Positions 7,272 to 16,409 are shown, counted from the first letter of the stretch. The stretch is DNA of 64,000 nucleotides from an uncultured Eubacterium sp. (GCF_937958975.1 NZ_CALGRE010000041.1:1-64000); one strand, 5' to 3'. Numbers and translations are program-made. The notes: generated from the sequence alone by a model not told the origin.

Positions 7272-10200
7272 ATGAGTTTTACACATTTACATGTACATAC
7301 AGAATATAGTCTGTTAGATGGTTCCAGCAAAATTAAAGAGATAACAAAAAGAGCGAAAGAACTGGGGATGGATAGCCTTGCAATTACTGACCATGGAGTA
7401 ATGTATGGGGTAATTGATTTTTATCGTGCAGCTCTGGCAAATGATATTAAGCCAATTATTGGATGTGAGGTTTATGTTGCACCCGGTTCCAGGTTTGATA
7501 AGGAGGCAAATGCAGGTGATGATAGATATTATCATCTTATTTTGCTTGCAGAGAATAATAAGGGGTATGCCAATTTATGCAAAATTGTATCTAAGGGTTT
7601 TGTAGACGGTTTTTATTATAAGCCTAGAGTAGATTATGAAGTTCTTGAACAATTTCATGAAGGTATTATTGCATTGAGTGCCTGCTTAGCCGGAGAAGTT
7701 CAGAGATACCTTGCCAGAGGAGATTATGAGGCAGGACGAGAGGCAGCTATCAGGCATATAAATATTTTTGGAAAAGAAAATTATTTTTTAGAGTTACAGG
7801 ACCATGGTATTCCGGAGCAGAAAACTGTGAATCAACAGCTTTTAAGATTGAGCAGGGAATTAGAATTAGATTGCGTCTGCACAAATGATGTTCATTATAC
7901 ATACGCTGATGATGTGGAAGCCCATGATATATTGTTATGTATACAGACAGGTAAGAAAAAAGCTGATGAAGACAGAATGAGATATGAGGGCGGACAGTTC
8001 TATTTAAAATCTCCACAAGAGATGGCGGAATTGTTTAAATATGCTCCTGAGGCATTGAGCAATACTGAAAAAATTGCAAAGAGGTGTAATGTTACGTTTG
8101 AATTTGGTGTCACAAAATTGCCAAATTATGCTGTTCCTGATGGATATACACCTTGGACATATCTGAAAGAATTGTGTGTGAATGGTTTACATAATAGATA
8201 TCCTGTTTTTCGTGGGGAGAAAGATGAATATTGTAAACTGAGTGCCGGGGAATTAGAAGAGAGATTAGATTATGAATTAAATACAATAAAAAATATGGGA
8301 TATATAGAGTATTTTCTGATTGTTTGGGATTTTATCCATTATGCCAAATCGAACGGAATTGCAGTGGGACCGGGAAGAGGTTCCGCAGCGGGAAGCCTTG
8401 TGTCCTACTGTCTGGAAATTACTGATATTGAGCCTATGAGATATAATCTTATTTTTGAGCGGTTTTTGAATCCGGAGCGTGTGTCTATGCCCGATATTGA
8501 CGTGGATTTTTGTATTGAGAGAAGACAGGAAGTTATAGATTATGTGGGAAGAAAATACGGAAAAGACCATGTGGCTCAGATTGTTACCTTTGGTACTTTG
8601 AAGGCAAAGGGAGTTATCCGTGATGTGGCAAGAGTTTTGGACATGCCATATGCACAGGCGGATTCCATTGCTAAGATGATACCAAATGATTTACATATGA
8701 CATTGGATATTGCATTGAGACAAAACAGGGAATTAAAAGACTTGTATGATAGTGACGAGGAAGTCAAATATCTTATTGATATGTCAAGGAGACTGGAAGG
8801 TTTGCCGAGACATGCCTCTATGCATGCAGCAGGTGTTGTTATATGTGGTAAGCCGGTTGACGAGTATGTTCCGTTATCAAAAGCATCTGACGGTTCTATT
8901 ACCACACAGTATATTATGACAACTCTTGAGGAGTTAGGTTTGCTCAAAATGGACTTTTTGGGTCTTAGAAACCTGACGGTAATACAGAACACTCTGAGAT
9001 TTATACAGAAGAACAGAGGTAAAGATATTGATTTAAATAAAATAGATTATTCAGACAGTAAAGTGTTGGAGTATATCGGAACCGGAAATACGGAGGGGAT
9101 TTTCCAGTTAGAAAGCGCCGGAATGAAAAGCTTTATGAAGGAATTAAAACCTCAAAGCCTTGAAGATATCATTGCGGGAATTTCTCTTTACAGACCGGGA
9201 CCAATGGATTTTATTCCAAAGTATGTGGAAGGAAAAAATAATGCCGACAGTGTTACTTATGACTGTCCGCAGTTAGAACACATTCTCGAACCAACTTATG
9301 GATGTATTGTTTATCAGGAACAGGTAATGCAGATAGTTCGCGACTTGGCAGGTTTTACACTCGGAAGAAGCGACCTTCTAAGGCGTGCAATGTCTAAGAA
9401 AAAAGCAGATGTAATGGCAAAAGAGCGTCGAATCTTTGTATATGGTGACGAGTCAGAGGGAATTAAGGGCTGCATTCATAATGGAATTGGTGAACAGGTT
9501 GCCAATAAGATTTATGATGAGATGACGGATTTTGCACAGTATGCATTTAACAAGTCTCATGCTGCGGCTTATGCGGTTGTAACATATCAGACTGCATATT
9601 TGAAATATTATTATACAGCTGAATTTATGGCTGCAATGCTTTCATCTGTTATGGATATGACAAGTAAAATCGCAGAATATGTTTATTCCTGTCGTTCCAT
9701 GGGAATAAAAATTCTTCCACCCGATATCAATGAGGGTGAAAGTGGTTTCTCGGCAAAAGGAGATAGTATAAGGTATGGTCTTACTGCCATAAAAAATGTA
9801 GGCAAGGCTATTATAGACAATATCGTTTCAGAGCGTGAAAGTCATGGTCAATATAAGGATTTGGAGGATTTTATTACGAGAACTGCTTCTCTTGGGGTAA
9901 ATAAACGGGCAATAGAAAATTTTATCAAAGCGGGAGCTTTTGATTCTTTTGGAGCAACGAGAAAACAGATGATGATGGTTTATATTCAAATTATTGATAG
10001 TGTAAATCAGGAAAAGAAAGATGCAATGGCGGGACAGATTTCGTTGTTTGATTTTGCAGATGAAGAAGATAAGCAGACTTATAAAGTACAGATGCCTGAT
10101 GTGGGAGAGTATGACAGTGACCAGAAATTAGAATTTGAAAAAGAGGTTATTGGAATATATGCCAGTGGACATCCGTTGCAGGATATGGAAGAAAAATGGA

Positions 10201-10757
10201 GACGTGTCATTACAAATATGACGATTGATTTTGGTATTCCGGAAGAGGGAGAAGTGCCAAAAGTAAGAGATAAAAGCCAGGTTAAAGTAGGTGGAATTGT
10301 TACGGCTATTACAAGAAAATTTACGCGAAAAGGGGACCAGATGGCATTTTTGACACTGGAAGACCTTGTGGGAACAGTGGAAGTTGTCGTTTTTCCAAGA
10401 CAGTTTAACAGATACAGGGAGCAGATTGTTGAGGGCAAAAAGATTTTTGTAAAAGGTGAGGCGAATGTGGAAGAGAATGCGGCAGGAAAAGTTGTCGCAA
10501 ATGAGATAACAGAATTTTCACAGGTTTTTTCAGAACTTTGGATTGCATTCCCGGATAAAGACGCTTATATTGCAGGAGAGCCGCAATTACTGCAAATTTT
10601 GTCTGAGAATAAAGGTAACGACAAAGTAATGATTGCTCTTGCAAAAGAGAGACAGAGTAAAGTCATGCCGGTTCAATATAGAGTGGATGCGACACAGGCT
10701 TTTGTGGAACGATTAAAAGAAGTTTATGGAAAGGATTATGTTAAACTTCGTCAATAA
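7272..10757 (+). CDS. dnaE: DNA polymerase III alpha subunit, DnaE type
   Basis: C-family replicative polymerase. 1161 aa, normal DnaE length and without the internal exonuclease of PolC; clostridia normally carry both, so PolC is expected elsewhere. N-terminal PHP domain (HLHVHTEYSLLDG, residues 5-17), then the palm with VGPGRGSAAGSLV and the catalytic acidic motif MPDIDVDF, finger region ending FNKSHAAAYA, tandem helix-hairpin-helix near residue 860-890, and an OB-fold around 985-1080 (KVGGIVTAITRKFTRKGDQMAFLTLED). It stands behind its own promoter and is followed by an rRNA methyltransferase gene 46 bases on. Confidence 0.98.
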   Translation: MSFTHLHVHTEYSLLDGSSKIKEITKRAKELGMDSLAITDHGVMYGVIDFYRAALANDIKPIIGCEVYVAPGSRFDKEANAGDDRYYHLILLAENNKGYANLCKIVSKGFVDGFYYKPRVDYEVLEQFHEGIIALSACLAGEVQRYLARGDYEAGREAAIRHINIFGKENYFLELQDHGIPEQKTVNQQLLRLSRELELDCVCTNDVHYTYADDVEAHDILLCIQTGKKKADEDRMRYEGGQFYLKSPQEMAELFKYAPEALSNTEKIAKRCNVTFEFGVTKLPNYAVPDGYTPWTYLKELCVNGLHNRYPVFRGEKDEYCKLSAGELEERLDYELNTIKNMGYIEYFLIVWDFIHYAKSNGIAVGPGRGSAAGSLVSYCLEITDIEPMRYNLIFERFLNPERVSMPDIDVDFCIERRQEVIDYVGRKYGKDHVAQIVTFGTLKAKGVIRDVARVLDMPYAQADSIAKMIPNDLHMTLDIALRQNRELKDLYDSDEEVKYLIDMSRRLEGLPRHASMHAAGVVICGKPVDEYVPLSKASDGSITTQYIMTTLEELGLLKMDFLGLRNLTVIQNTLRFIQKNRGKDIDLNKIDYSDSKVLEYIGTGNTEGIFQLESAGMKSFMKELKPQSLEDIIAGISLYRPGPMDFIPKYVEGKNNADSVTYDCPQLEHILEPTYGCIVYQEQVMQIVRDLAGFTLGRSDLLRRAMSKKKADVMAKERRIFVYGDESEGIKGCIHNGIGEQVANKIYDEMTDFAQYAFNKSHAAAYAVVTYQTAYLKYYYTAEFMAAMLSSVMDMTSKIAEYVYSCRSMGIKILPPDINEGESGFSAKGDSIRYGLTAIKNVGKAIIDNIVSERESHGQYKDLEDFITRTASLGVNKRAIENFIKAGAFDSFGATRKQMMMVYIQIIDSVNQEKKDAMAGQISLFDFADEEDKQTYKVQMPDVGEYDSDQKLEFEKEVIGIYASGHPLQDMEEKWRRVITNMTIDFGIPEEGEVPKVRDKSQVKVGGIVTAITRKFTRKGDQMAFLTLEDLVGTVEVVVFPRQFNRYREQIVEGKKIFVKGEANVEENAAGKVVANEITEFSQVFSELWIAFPDKDAYIAGEPQLLQILSENKGNDKVMIALAKERQSKVMPVQYRVDATQAFVERLKEVYGKDYVKLRQ

Positions 10758-10803
10758 TAATTAGAAATAGTTTACATAATGTAAAGGAAAGGTTATAACA
10801 TAA

Positions 10804-11574
10804 ATGATAATTACATCAGCGGCCAATGAGCAGATAAAGAGTATTATCGCTTTAAAAGAGAAATCCAAGGTAAGAAAGACCAATAAATTATTTACGGTAG
10901 AAGGCATTAAAATGTTTTCGGAAGTACCAAAGAAAGACTTGGCAGATGTGTATGTCTCGGAAAGTTTTCAAAAACAAAATAAAAATATTTTAAAAAATAT
11001 AGATTATAAGGTTGTTAGTGATAATGTTTTTAAGAAAATTTCTGATACTGTGACACCACAGGGAATATTGGCGGTAGTCAGACAAAAAAACTATACGGTA
11101 GATTATATTATTAATAATCGAAAAAAGAACAAAAGCTGTATTGTTGTTCTTGATAGGCTGCAAGACCCGGGAAATCTTGGAACGATTGTTAGAACCGGAG
11201 AGGGAGCAGGTATTTCCGGTATTATTTTAAGTAATGATAGTGCGGATATTTACAATCCTAAAGTGATACGTTCAACAATGGGGTCGATTTTTAGGGTTCC
11301 CTTTGCTGTTACGGATAACCTTCCGGATGCAGTAGACAAATTGAAAGCTTGCGGAATTACCACATATGCCGCACATTTAAAAGGAAAAGAGTATAATAAA
11401 GGAATATTTGAGCAGGATTGTGCCTTGTTGATTGGAAATGAAGCAAGGGGATTGAGTCAGGAGATTTCTCAAAAAGCGGATAGATTAATTAAAATTCCAA
11501 TGGAAGGGAAAGTTGAGTCACTAAATGCTGCAGTTGCGACAGCCATATTAATGTATGAAATAAAAAGAGAATGA
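10804..11574 (+). CDS. TrmH/SpoU-family RNA 2'-O-methyltransferase
   Basis: SAM-dependent SPOUT methyltransferase acting on rRNA or tRNA ribose. 256 aa. An N-terminal substrate-binding domain (NEQIKSIIALKEKSKVRKTNKLFTVEG) precedes the knotted catalytic domain with LDRLQDPGNLGTIVRTGEGAG (motif 1; Asn and Arg present), LLIGNEARGLS (motif 2) and IPMEGKVESLNAAVATAILMYE (motif 3). Resembles Bacillus YsgA/RlmB-type proteins; the exact target cannot be read from sequence. Weak ribosome site AAAGGAAAGG. Probably co-transcribed with dnaE. Confidence 0.9.
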   Translation: MIITSAANEQIKSIIALKEKSKVRKTNKLFTVEGIKMFSEVPKKDLADVYVSESFQKQNKNILKNIDYKVVSDNVFKKISDTVTPQGILAVVRQKNYTVDYIINNRKKNKSCIVVLDRLQDPGNLGTIVRTGEGAGISGIILSNDSADIYNPKVIRSTMGSIFRVPFAVTDNLPDAVDKLKACGITTYAAHLKGKEYNKGIFEQDCALLIGNEARGLSQEISQKADRLIKIPMEGKVESLNAAVATAILMYEIKRE

Positions 11575-11576
11575 AA

Positions 11577-11648
11577 CAGAGCAGGGCTTTTTATATGCCT
11601 GCTCTGTATTGTAAAATAAACCAATATATGTATATTGGTTTATTTTTG
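11577..11648. terminator. Two hairpins between convergent genes
   Basis: CAGAGCAGG/CCTGCTCTG (11577-11606), then a near-perfect palindrome AATAAACCAATATA/TATATTGGTTTATT (11615-11644) flanked by A and T runs, which would terminate transcription from both the methyltransferase (+) and mecA (-). Confidence 0.75.
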
Positions 11649-11658
11649 AGTTCACTTA

Positions 11659-12396
11659 TTATAGTGTACCTAATTTTTCAATTGCCTTATCGGCTATGAT
11701 TTCGTCATAATGTTCCATAAAAAACAACTCTTTTACATAGGTAGGTGTTTCCCTTATTCCGTTTTCGGTTAAAATACCACAAATTCGGTTCAGGTTTTTC
11801 TCTTCTTCAATCTCCATACAAAGGGAAAGATAATATTTATTATCAAATGGAGATTTATAAATTGAACTGTCACCTTTGTAGAATGGGGCAATCATTCTTG
11901 CTACAGAAATAATGTCATTTAAATTGTTAAATGCATAAATACTATATAATAAAGAGTCTTCCTGTTGACCGGCATCAGAGTTTGAAGTCTTGTCATTCTC
12001 TTTAAATTGTTCGTTGATATTCTCAAAGTCTTCAATTTCAAGTTCAGAGTCATCAAAATGTGAAAGGATACTGTCTTTAAATTTTTCTTTTATTTCATCT
12101 TTCATTTCTTTTGAGAAAAATTTAGAAAGATGTTCTTCCGTGTCCTCCGGATTATCTACTTTAGTAATAACTAAAATAATACTTTCGGGAGAGACAGGAA
12201 TCGCTTCGACCATTAATGGAATATCATTTACTTCAAATCCAAAGTCGTCATTAGCCTGACGCATCATATCCTGAAAAAGTTCCCTTGTCTTACCGGTTCC
12301 ATAAGCTAATTCGCTTATTTTTATATCACGGTCTTCAAGGTCTTCTTTGGTTAAGGTACAGCGAATCTGATTTTCATTGATTTTTTCAATTTTCAT
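11659..12396 (-). CDS. mecA: Adaptor protein MecA
   Basis: Adaptor that delivers substrates to the ClpCP protease. The N-terminal substrate-binding domain (MKIEKINENQIRCTLTKEDL, then GTGKTRELFQDMM) is joined by an acidic linker (about residues 125-150) to a C-terminal ClpC-binding domain ending FFMEHYDEIIADKAIEKL. About 245 aa. The start is taken at ATG 12396, because GAGAGGTG lies six bases before it; a GTG three codons upstream would overlap that ribosome site. In Bacillus MecA targets ComK; here the substrates are unknown. Confidence 0.93.
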   Translation of the reverse strand: MKIEKINENQIRCTLTKEDLEDRDIKISELAYGTGKTRELFQDMMRQANDDFGFEVNDIPLMVEAIPVSPESIILVITKVDNPEDTEEHLSKFFSKEMKDEIKEKFKDSILSHFDDSELEIEDFENINEQFKENDKTSNSDAGQQEDSLLYSIYAFNNLNDIISVARMIAPFYKGDSSIYKSPFDNKYYLSLCMEIEEEKNLNRICGILTENGIRETPTYVKELFFMEHYDEIIADKAIEKLGTL

Positions 12397-12405
12397 AAAA
12401 ATCAC

Positions 12406-12640
12406 CTCTCATTCAAATAGATTCGTTATAGTAATAGCTTAAAAGCTATTTCTTATATTAGTATATCCAATAAATTTCAAAGTGTAAAGTTTTTAAGTTA
12501 GTAATATCTTACAAGTATAATATATATACGGAAAAAATGTACAAAATATTACATAATTTTAAAAAGTATAAGTACGCTGGTTTACATAATTTTTTTATGA
12601 AAAGATATTCTGTTTATGTGGGATACAATAAATAATATAT
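12406..12640. other. AT-rich intergenic region
   Basis: Very AT-rich spacer between divergently transcribed mecA and the GH18 gene. It must hold the mecA promoter, but I see no clear structure or open frame in it. Confidence 0.5.
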
Positions 12641-12649
12641 TATTAATTG

Positions 12650-12678
12650 TTGATGAAATAAAAACAATATGTTATAAT
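12650..12678 (+). promoter_or_regulatory. Promoter of the GH18 leader
   Basis: TTGATG (12650-12655), exactly 17 bases, TATAAT (12673-12678). Predicted start near 12685, placing the structured leader at the 5' end of the transcript. Confidence 0.75.
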
Positions 12679-12684
12679 TTGTTT

Positions 12685-12830
12685 GGGAAAAAAGAATAAT
12701 GCGGGAAACATGAGCATTACAATAACTGGATTTCAATATATCACGAAATTCATATATTTATTATGGTTTCCCCATGAGTGTGGACTTCTGTACCATTATT
12801 TTGATGGTGCAGGAGTCTTTTTTTTGTGTT
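12685..12830 (+). promoter_or_regulatory. Structured attenuator-like leader with possible pseudoknot
   Basis: Hairpin 1 pairs TAATGC (12697) with GCATTA (12714) around an 11-base loop beginning GGGAAAC; that loop is exactly complementary to GTTTCCC at 12766-12772, giving a pseudoknot. Hairpin 2 (TGGATTTC 12727 / GAAATTCA 12745) lies between them. CATGAG occurs in both the loop and just after the 3' partner. Then a strong terminator (GACTTCTG.ACCAT/ATGGT.CAG.AGTC, eight T) ends at 12828, 40 bases before the GH18 start. The arrangement fits a transcription-terminating riboswitch; the ligand is not identifiable by eye. GGAAAC loosely recalls c-di-GMP-II but the rest does not match. Confidence 0.5.
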
Positions 12831-12867
12831 ATGATACTAATATTAGTATGTTTAGGAGGAAGACTAA

Positions 12868-14643
12868 GTGAGAAAAAACATAAGAATTTTGACTTTAACG
12901 ATTTTAGTCGCTGCTGCTTTTTTTACAACCGGATGTGATTTCTTTAAGAAAACGAATGACGGTAAAGTAGATTTGAAGTGGTATATGGGACTCACATATG
13001 AAAATGAAAATGGCGAGGACGTTGAATATACAGTCAAAAGTGGTGATAGAGTTGTTGCTGTGGCATTAGAGGATAAGTATAGTGACAAATTTGCGATTAT
13101 GAAGGATGTAGATGTGTTTGTTAATATTGACACAATAAAAGATAATATAGATGATAGATTTTATTTTGACGCTAAGAGTGAAAAGCTTTTATTTACAAAT
13201 GCTACAACGATTTATGAAATGCCTTTAAATGAAAATGTTGTAAATGATGATAATATTGAATATACGACATGTATTAAGGATAACAAGCAGTGTTATATTA
13301 ATATACAGTTGGTTAAAAAGTTTATCGATATTGACTATAAGTTGAGTAAGGCTGAGGATGACAAACCGGCGTTACTGAGTATTCGTTATCGAAGTGGCGA
13401 GAGAAATATTATGTCAACTAATGACGATATAGAAATGAGGACAAAGGGTGATTATCAAAATTTGATTGTTACTGAAATTCCGGAAGATACGAAAGTAACA
13501 GTAATTGAGACGAGCAAAAACTGGAATAAAGTAAGGACAGAAAATGGTTATATCGGATATGTACCTGTAAAAAAATTAGATGGTGAGAGTAAGGAAGAAA
13601 TAAATTTTAAAAATGATGATGACACTTATACACATGTAACTTTAGATACAAAGGTAAGCCTTGCGTGGAATCAGATATATAATCAGACTGCAAATAACAA
13701 TCTGGATGAATTAGTGGCCAATACAAAGGGAATCAATGTTATTTCGCCGACATGGTTCTCATTGGCAGACAAAAACGGCAATTTATCTACACTTGCAGAT
13801 TTTAATTATGTAGAGAATGCACATAAAAAGGGGATGCAGGTTTGGGCGCTGGTAAATGATTTTGCAGACAAAAAGTTGACAAAGAAAGTGTTAACCTCTA
13901 CAGCGTTGAGAAAAAAATTAGTGAATAACATTATGTACTATTTAAACAGTTATGAGTTAGATGGAGTAAACATTGATTTTGAGTATATTACAGAAGAAAT
14001 AGCAGATGATTATCTTCAGTTTTTGAGAGAATTATCGATTGAGTGCAGAAAGGCGAAAAAAGTGCTTTCTATTGATAATTATGCACCGGCAGAGTGGAGC
14101 AAATATTACGACAGAAAACAGCAGTTAAAAATAGCTGATTATATTATTATAATGAACTATGATGAGCATACAGTAGGCAGTGATGAGGCAGGTTCCGTAT
14201 CGTCCTTATCCTATGCAGAAAAGTCTATTAAAGATACGATTGAGGAAACCGGAGACGCCGAAAGGATTATAAACGGCATGCCTTTTTATACAAGAATATG
14301 GGAAATGAAAAGTGAGACTGAGGAAGATGACGGTTCCGGGAAATTGATAGAGGATGCTGTCAATGGAAATTATTATCTTTCGAGTTCTGCGGTAGGTATG
14401 GCAAAAGCAGAAAATGAATACAAAGATGCCGGCGTTAAACCTGCTTACGATGAGACAACAGGTCAGAATTTTGTAACTTATGCAAAAGGAAGCTCCACTT
14501 ATATGATATGGTTAGAGGATGAAACATCTGTTGCTGCAAGACTGGAACTGATGAATAAATATAAATTGGGTGGTGCGGCTTATTGGGCGCTGGGACAGGA
14601 AAAGGATAGCATTTGGAAGACTATTTCAAAATATTTTAAATAA
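12868..14643 (+). CDS. Lipoprotein with SH3-like and glycoside hydrolase family 18 domains
   Basis: 591 aa exported hydrolase. The lipoprotein signal peptide ends FFTTGC (Cys about residue 24). An N-terminal region of roughly 150 residues resembles a copper-amine-oxidase-like fold, an SH3b-like segment follows near 195-235 (VTVIETSKNWNKVRTENGYIGYVP), then the GH18 barrel from about 255. The catalytic strand reads LDGVNIDFEY with D370 and the acid E372 intact, and the barrel closes with GGAAYWALGQE. This architecture is common in clostridial cell-wall or spore-cortex hydrolases of the YaaH/SleL type. Start is GTG behind AGGAGGA. Expression is probably gated by the leader at 12685-12830. Confidence 0.9.
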   Translation: MRKNIRILTLTILVAAAFFTTGCDFFKKTNDGKVDLKWYMGLTYENENGEDVEYTVKSGDRVVAVALEDKYSDKFAIMKDVDVFVNIDTIKDNIDDRFYFDAKSEKLLFTNATTIYEMPLNENVVNDDNIEYTTCIKDNKQCYINIQLVKKFIDIDYKLSKAEDDKPALLSIRYRSGERNIMSTNDDIEMRTKGDYQNLIVTEIPEDTKVTVIETSKNWNKVRTENGYIGYVPVKKLDGESKEEINFKNDDDTYTHVTLDTKVSLAWNQIYNQTANNNLDELVANTKGINVISPTWFSLADKNGNLSTLADFNYVENAHKKGMQVWALVNDFADKKLTKKVLTSTALRKKLVNNIMYYLNSYELDGVNIDFEYITEEIADDYLQFLRELSIECRKAKKVLSIDNYAPAEWSKYYDRKQQLKIADYIIIMNYDEHTVGSDEAGSVSSLSYAEKSIKDTIEETGDAERIINGMPFYTRIWEMKSETEEDDGSGKLIEDAVNGNYYLSSSAVGMAKAENEYKDAGVKPAYDETTGQNFVTYAKGSSTYMIWLEDETSVAARLELMNKYKLGGAAYWALGQEKDSIWKTISKYFK

Positions 14644-14693
14644 TAGTAATAAATTGTTATATTGTCTCATATAATTCAGAGAAGGAGTTAGCG

Positions 14694-14718
14694 AGGTTGA
14701 AAGATAATCTTTCAACCT
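14694..14718. repeat. 25-base near-perfect palindrome
   Basis: AGGTTGAAAGAT-A-ATCTTTCAACCT, 12-base arms round one base, between the GH18 gene and the next one. No T run follows in either direction, so it is not an ordinary terminator; it could be an operator or an RNA hairpin. Confidence 0.6.
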
Positions 14719-14777
14719 TGAATTTATGGGCTAAATAGACATGAAACTATGTTTGTAGAGTTCATTAGGAGGCAAGA

Positions 14778-15164
14778 TTGAGTAATAGAAAGTTATTGTA
14801 TATTTATTATTATGTAAACGGAAGAAAAGTTAGAAATGTTGGATTTGTAGAATGTAAAGTGAAAGAGGATAAATGTAAATTTAATCTGACATTGAAAATC
14901 CCAAATGGTTATCTGGCAGAATATATAAATATTTATTTATATAGATATGGAAGTAAAAAAGGATATAAAATCGGAACAGTAAATCCTCTGGTGGAGAATT
15001 GCAGATACAGTGTGACTGTTAATAAAACAGAATTGGAGGAGAATGGGTTTTCGATGGAGGAAATTGCCGGAATATACATATTTAGCAATGAATATGCAGG
15101 ATGTGAATTTAGGGCTGACGCGGAAGAAGAAAGACAGGCAAAATACAGGGTTCAGTATGTTTGA
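14778..15164 (+). CDS. Uncharacterised 128-aa protein
   Basis: I do not recognise a named family with certainty. TTG start preceded by AGGAGG. The protein has no signal peptide or membrane segment; it starts with aromatic-rich beta-strand-like sequence (LLYIYYYVNGRKVRNVGF) and contains FNLTLKIPNGYLAEYINIYLYR and a Glu-rich C-terminal part. The pattern suggests a small all-beta cytosolic domain. It lies 20 bases before tadA and is probably co-transcribed with it. Confidence 0.75.
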   Translation: MSNRKLLYIYYYVNGRKVRNVGFVECKVKEDKCKFNLTLKIPNGYLAEYINIYLYRYGSKKGYKIGTVNPLVENCRYSVTVNKTELEENGFSMEEIAGIYIFSNEYAGCEFRADAEEERQAKYRVQYV

Positions 15165-15185
15165 GTAAATATATAAAAATTAAGG

Positions 15186-15656
15186 TTGAAGAAGAGCAAA
15201 AAGATGAAAGAAAAATATATGAAAGAGGCAATAAAACAGGCAAAAAAAGCATGGGATATAGGAGAAGTACCTATTGGATGTGTTATTGTCTATAAGGATA
15301 AAATTATTGGAAGAGGGTACAACCGGCGAATGGCTGACAAGAATACTCTGAGTCATGCAGAATTAAATGCAATAAAAAAAGCGAGTAAAAAACTGGATGA
15401 CTGGCGTTTGGATGATTGTGAGATGTATGTGACAACCGAACCGTGCCAAATGTGTGCGGGGGCTATTGTTCAGGCAAGAATTAAGAAAGTATACATAGGG
15501 TGCATGAATCCAAAGGCGGGATGTGCAGGCTCCATTATGAATCTTTTGCAGGTTGATAAATTTAATCATCAGGTAGAAATTGAAAAGGGGATTTTAGAGG
15601 AAGAATGCAGCGCTCTGTTAAAAGACTTTTTTAAAAAACTTAGAAATCATGGTTGA
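15186..15656 (+). CDS. tadA: tRNA-specific adenosine deaminase
   Basis: Zinc enzyme converting A34 to inosine in the anticodon of tRNA-Arg(ACG). 156 aa. Zinc/catalytic motifs SHAELNAI (His and Glu) and PCQMCAGAIVQARI (two Cys) are intact, and PIGCVIV is present. The longest frame starts with TTG at 15186; ATG at 15204 with GAAGAAGAG ahead of it, or ATG at 15219, are equally plausible starts. The last codons overlap the -35 of the SRP RNA promoter. Confidence 0.94.
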   Translation: MKKSKKMKEKYMKEAIKQAKKAWDIGEVPIGCVIVYKDKIIGRGYNRRMADKNTLSHAELNAIKKASKKLDDWRLDDCEMYVTTEPCQMCAGAIVQARIKKVYIGCMNPKAGCAGSIMNLLQVDKFNHQVEIEKGILEEECSALLKDFFKKLRNHG

Positions 15657-15682
15657 CAAAGAAAAAGCCGTTGGGGTATACT
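15653..15682 (+). promoter_or_regulatory. SRP RNA promoter
   Basis: Consensus -35 TTGACA (15653-15658) overlapping the tadA stop, 18-base spacer, -10 TATACT (15677-15682). Start expected near 15690, about 20 bases before the SRP RNA body. Confidence 0.8.
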
Positions 15683-15710
15683 TTATTTCTGACAAATAAA
15701 TATGTTATAA

Positions 15711-15976
15711 CACTTCCGTGTAGCCGGGGAGGTAGCGGCGCCCTGTACCTGCAATCCGCTATAGCAGGGGTGATGGTTTGCCTCGGGTTTATCTTGTAGG
15801 GCAGCCCTTTATAAGTGATGTTGACGTCTGGGTCTTATGCAACGGAGTCCTGTGAACCGTGTCAGGTCAGGAATGAAGCAGCACTAAGCAGACCGCTTCG
15901 TGTGACATGAGGGCGCCTAGACCGAGTTAACTGTAGAGGTAACGCTTATGGGATATTCACAAAGCAAACCGCACGG
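15711..15976 (+). ncRNA. ffs: Signal recognition particle RNA, large (Bacillus/Clostridium) type
   Basis: About 266 bases. The 5' part CTTCCGTGTAGCCGGGG, the Alu-domain text GAGGTAGCGGCGCCCTGTACC and CAATCCGCTATAGCAGGGG, and the 3' part GACCGAGTTAACTG...GTAACGCTTATGGG...GCACGG match clostridial large SRP RNAs, with CCGTG and GCACGG closing the ends. The S-domain tip reads GGTCAGGAATGAAGCAGC; the usual C-G pair closing the GGAA tetraloop is an A-T pair here, while AAGCAG..CACTAAG is kept. Transcribed from a strong promoter at 15653. Confidence 0.93.
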
Positions 15977-15984
15977 ATTAATAA

Positions 15985-16139
15985 ACAATGACAATGAGTC
16001 ATGTATAAAAAGAAAAAGATTCGCATATTTTTGTGCAAACACAAATATGCGAATCTTTTTCTTTTTATACAAATAAGGCGAGGTCTGCGGTTGAGATGAG
16101 TAGGAGTGACATCCAGATACACAAGGTTCATTGTCAATG
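15985..16139. repeat. Long hairpin with imperfect terminal inverted repeats (MITE-like), also terminator of SRP RNA
   Basis: A 30-base-pair stem (16004-16035 with 16040-16069, 2-base bulge, CAAA loop) contains TCGCATAT/ATATGCGA and AAAAAGAAAAAG/CTTTTTCTTTTT. Short outer inverted matches share TGACAATGA (15985-15996) with TCATTGTCA (16128-16136). The stem is far longer than a terminator needs. Possibly a non-autonomous element that now ends the SRP RNA transcript. Confidence 0.5.
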
Positions 16140-16273
16140 TAAAGTCGGGACAAATTCAAAATGGGGAAATACTAAACGTGGAAAAGATTGTATTTTTATA
16201 TATTAACTGGTAAAATGTATAAAAGGGGAAATGGTATGATAGATTTAACTATAATTATCACAAAGAACTTTAT

Positions 16274-16345
16274 AACTTGACCGGAAAATCTGTCATATAT
16301 TAAAAATGATGATATATAGTAGATTTTTCAGGGCAAGTTTTTTTG
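16274..16345 (+). terminator. Terminator-like long hairpin
   Basis: AACTTG..CC..AAAATCT pairs with AGATTTT..GG.CAAGTT, inner ATATAT/ATATAT helix, then seven T. No gene precedes it for 290 bases, so it ends either a read-through transcript or an unseen short RNA from 16140-16270. Confidence 0.65.
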
Positions 16346-16409
16346 TATATAAAAGTTTCTAAGGAAGAAGCCAAAAGAGAAAAAAGGAGAGTATAACACA
16401 TTATATAAT

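Noticed and set aside
12683..12871. 62-aa frame over the GH18 leader
   Set aside because: It lies wholly within the pseudoknotted leader and terminator and has no ribosome site.
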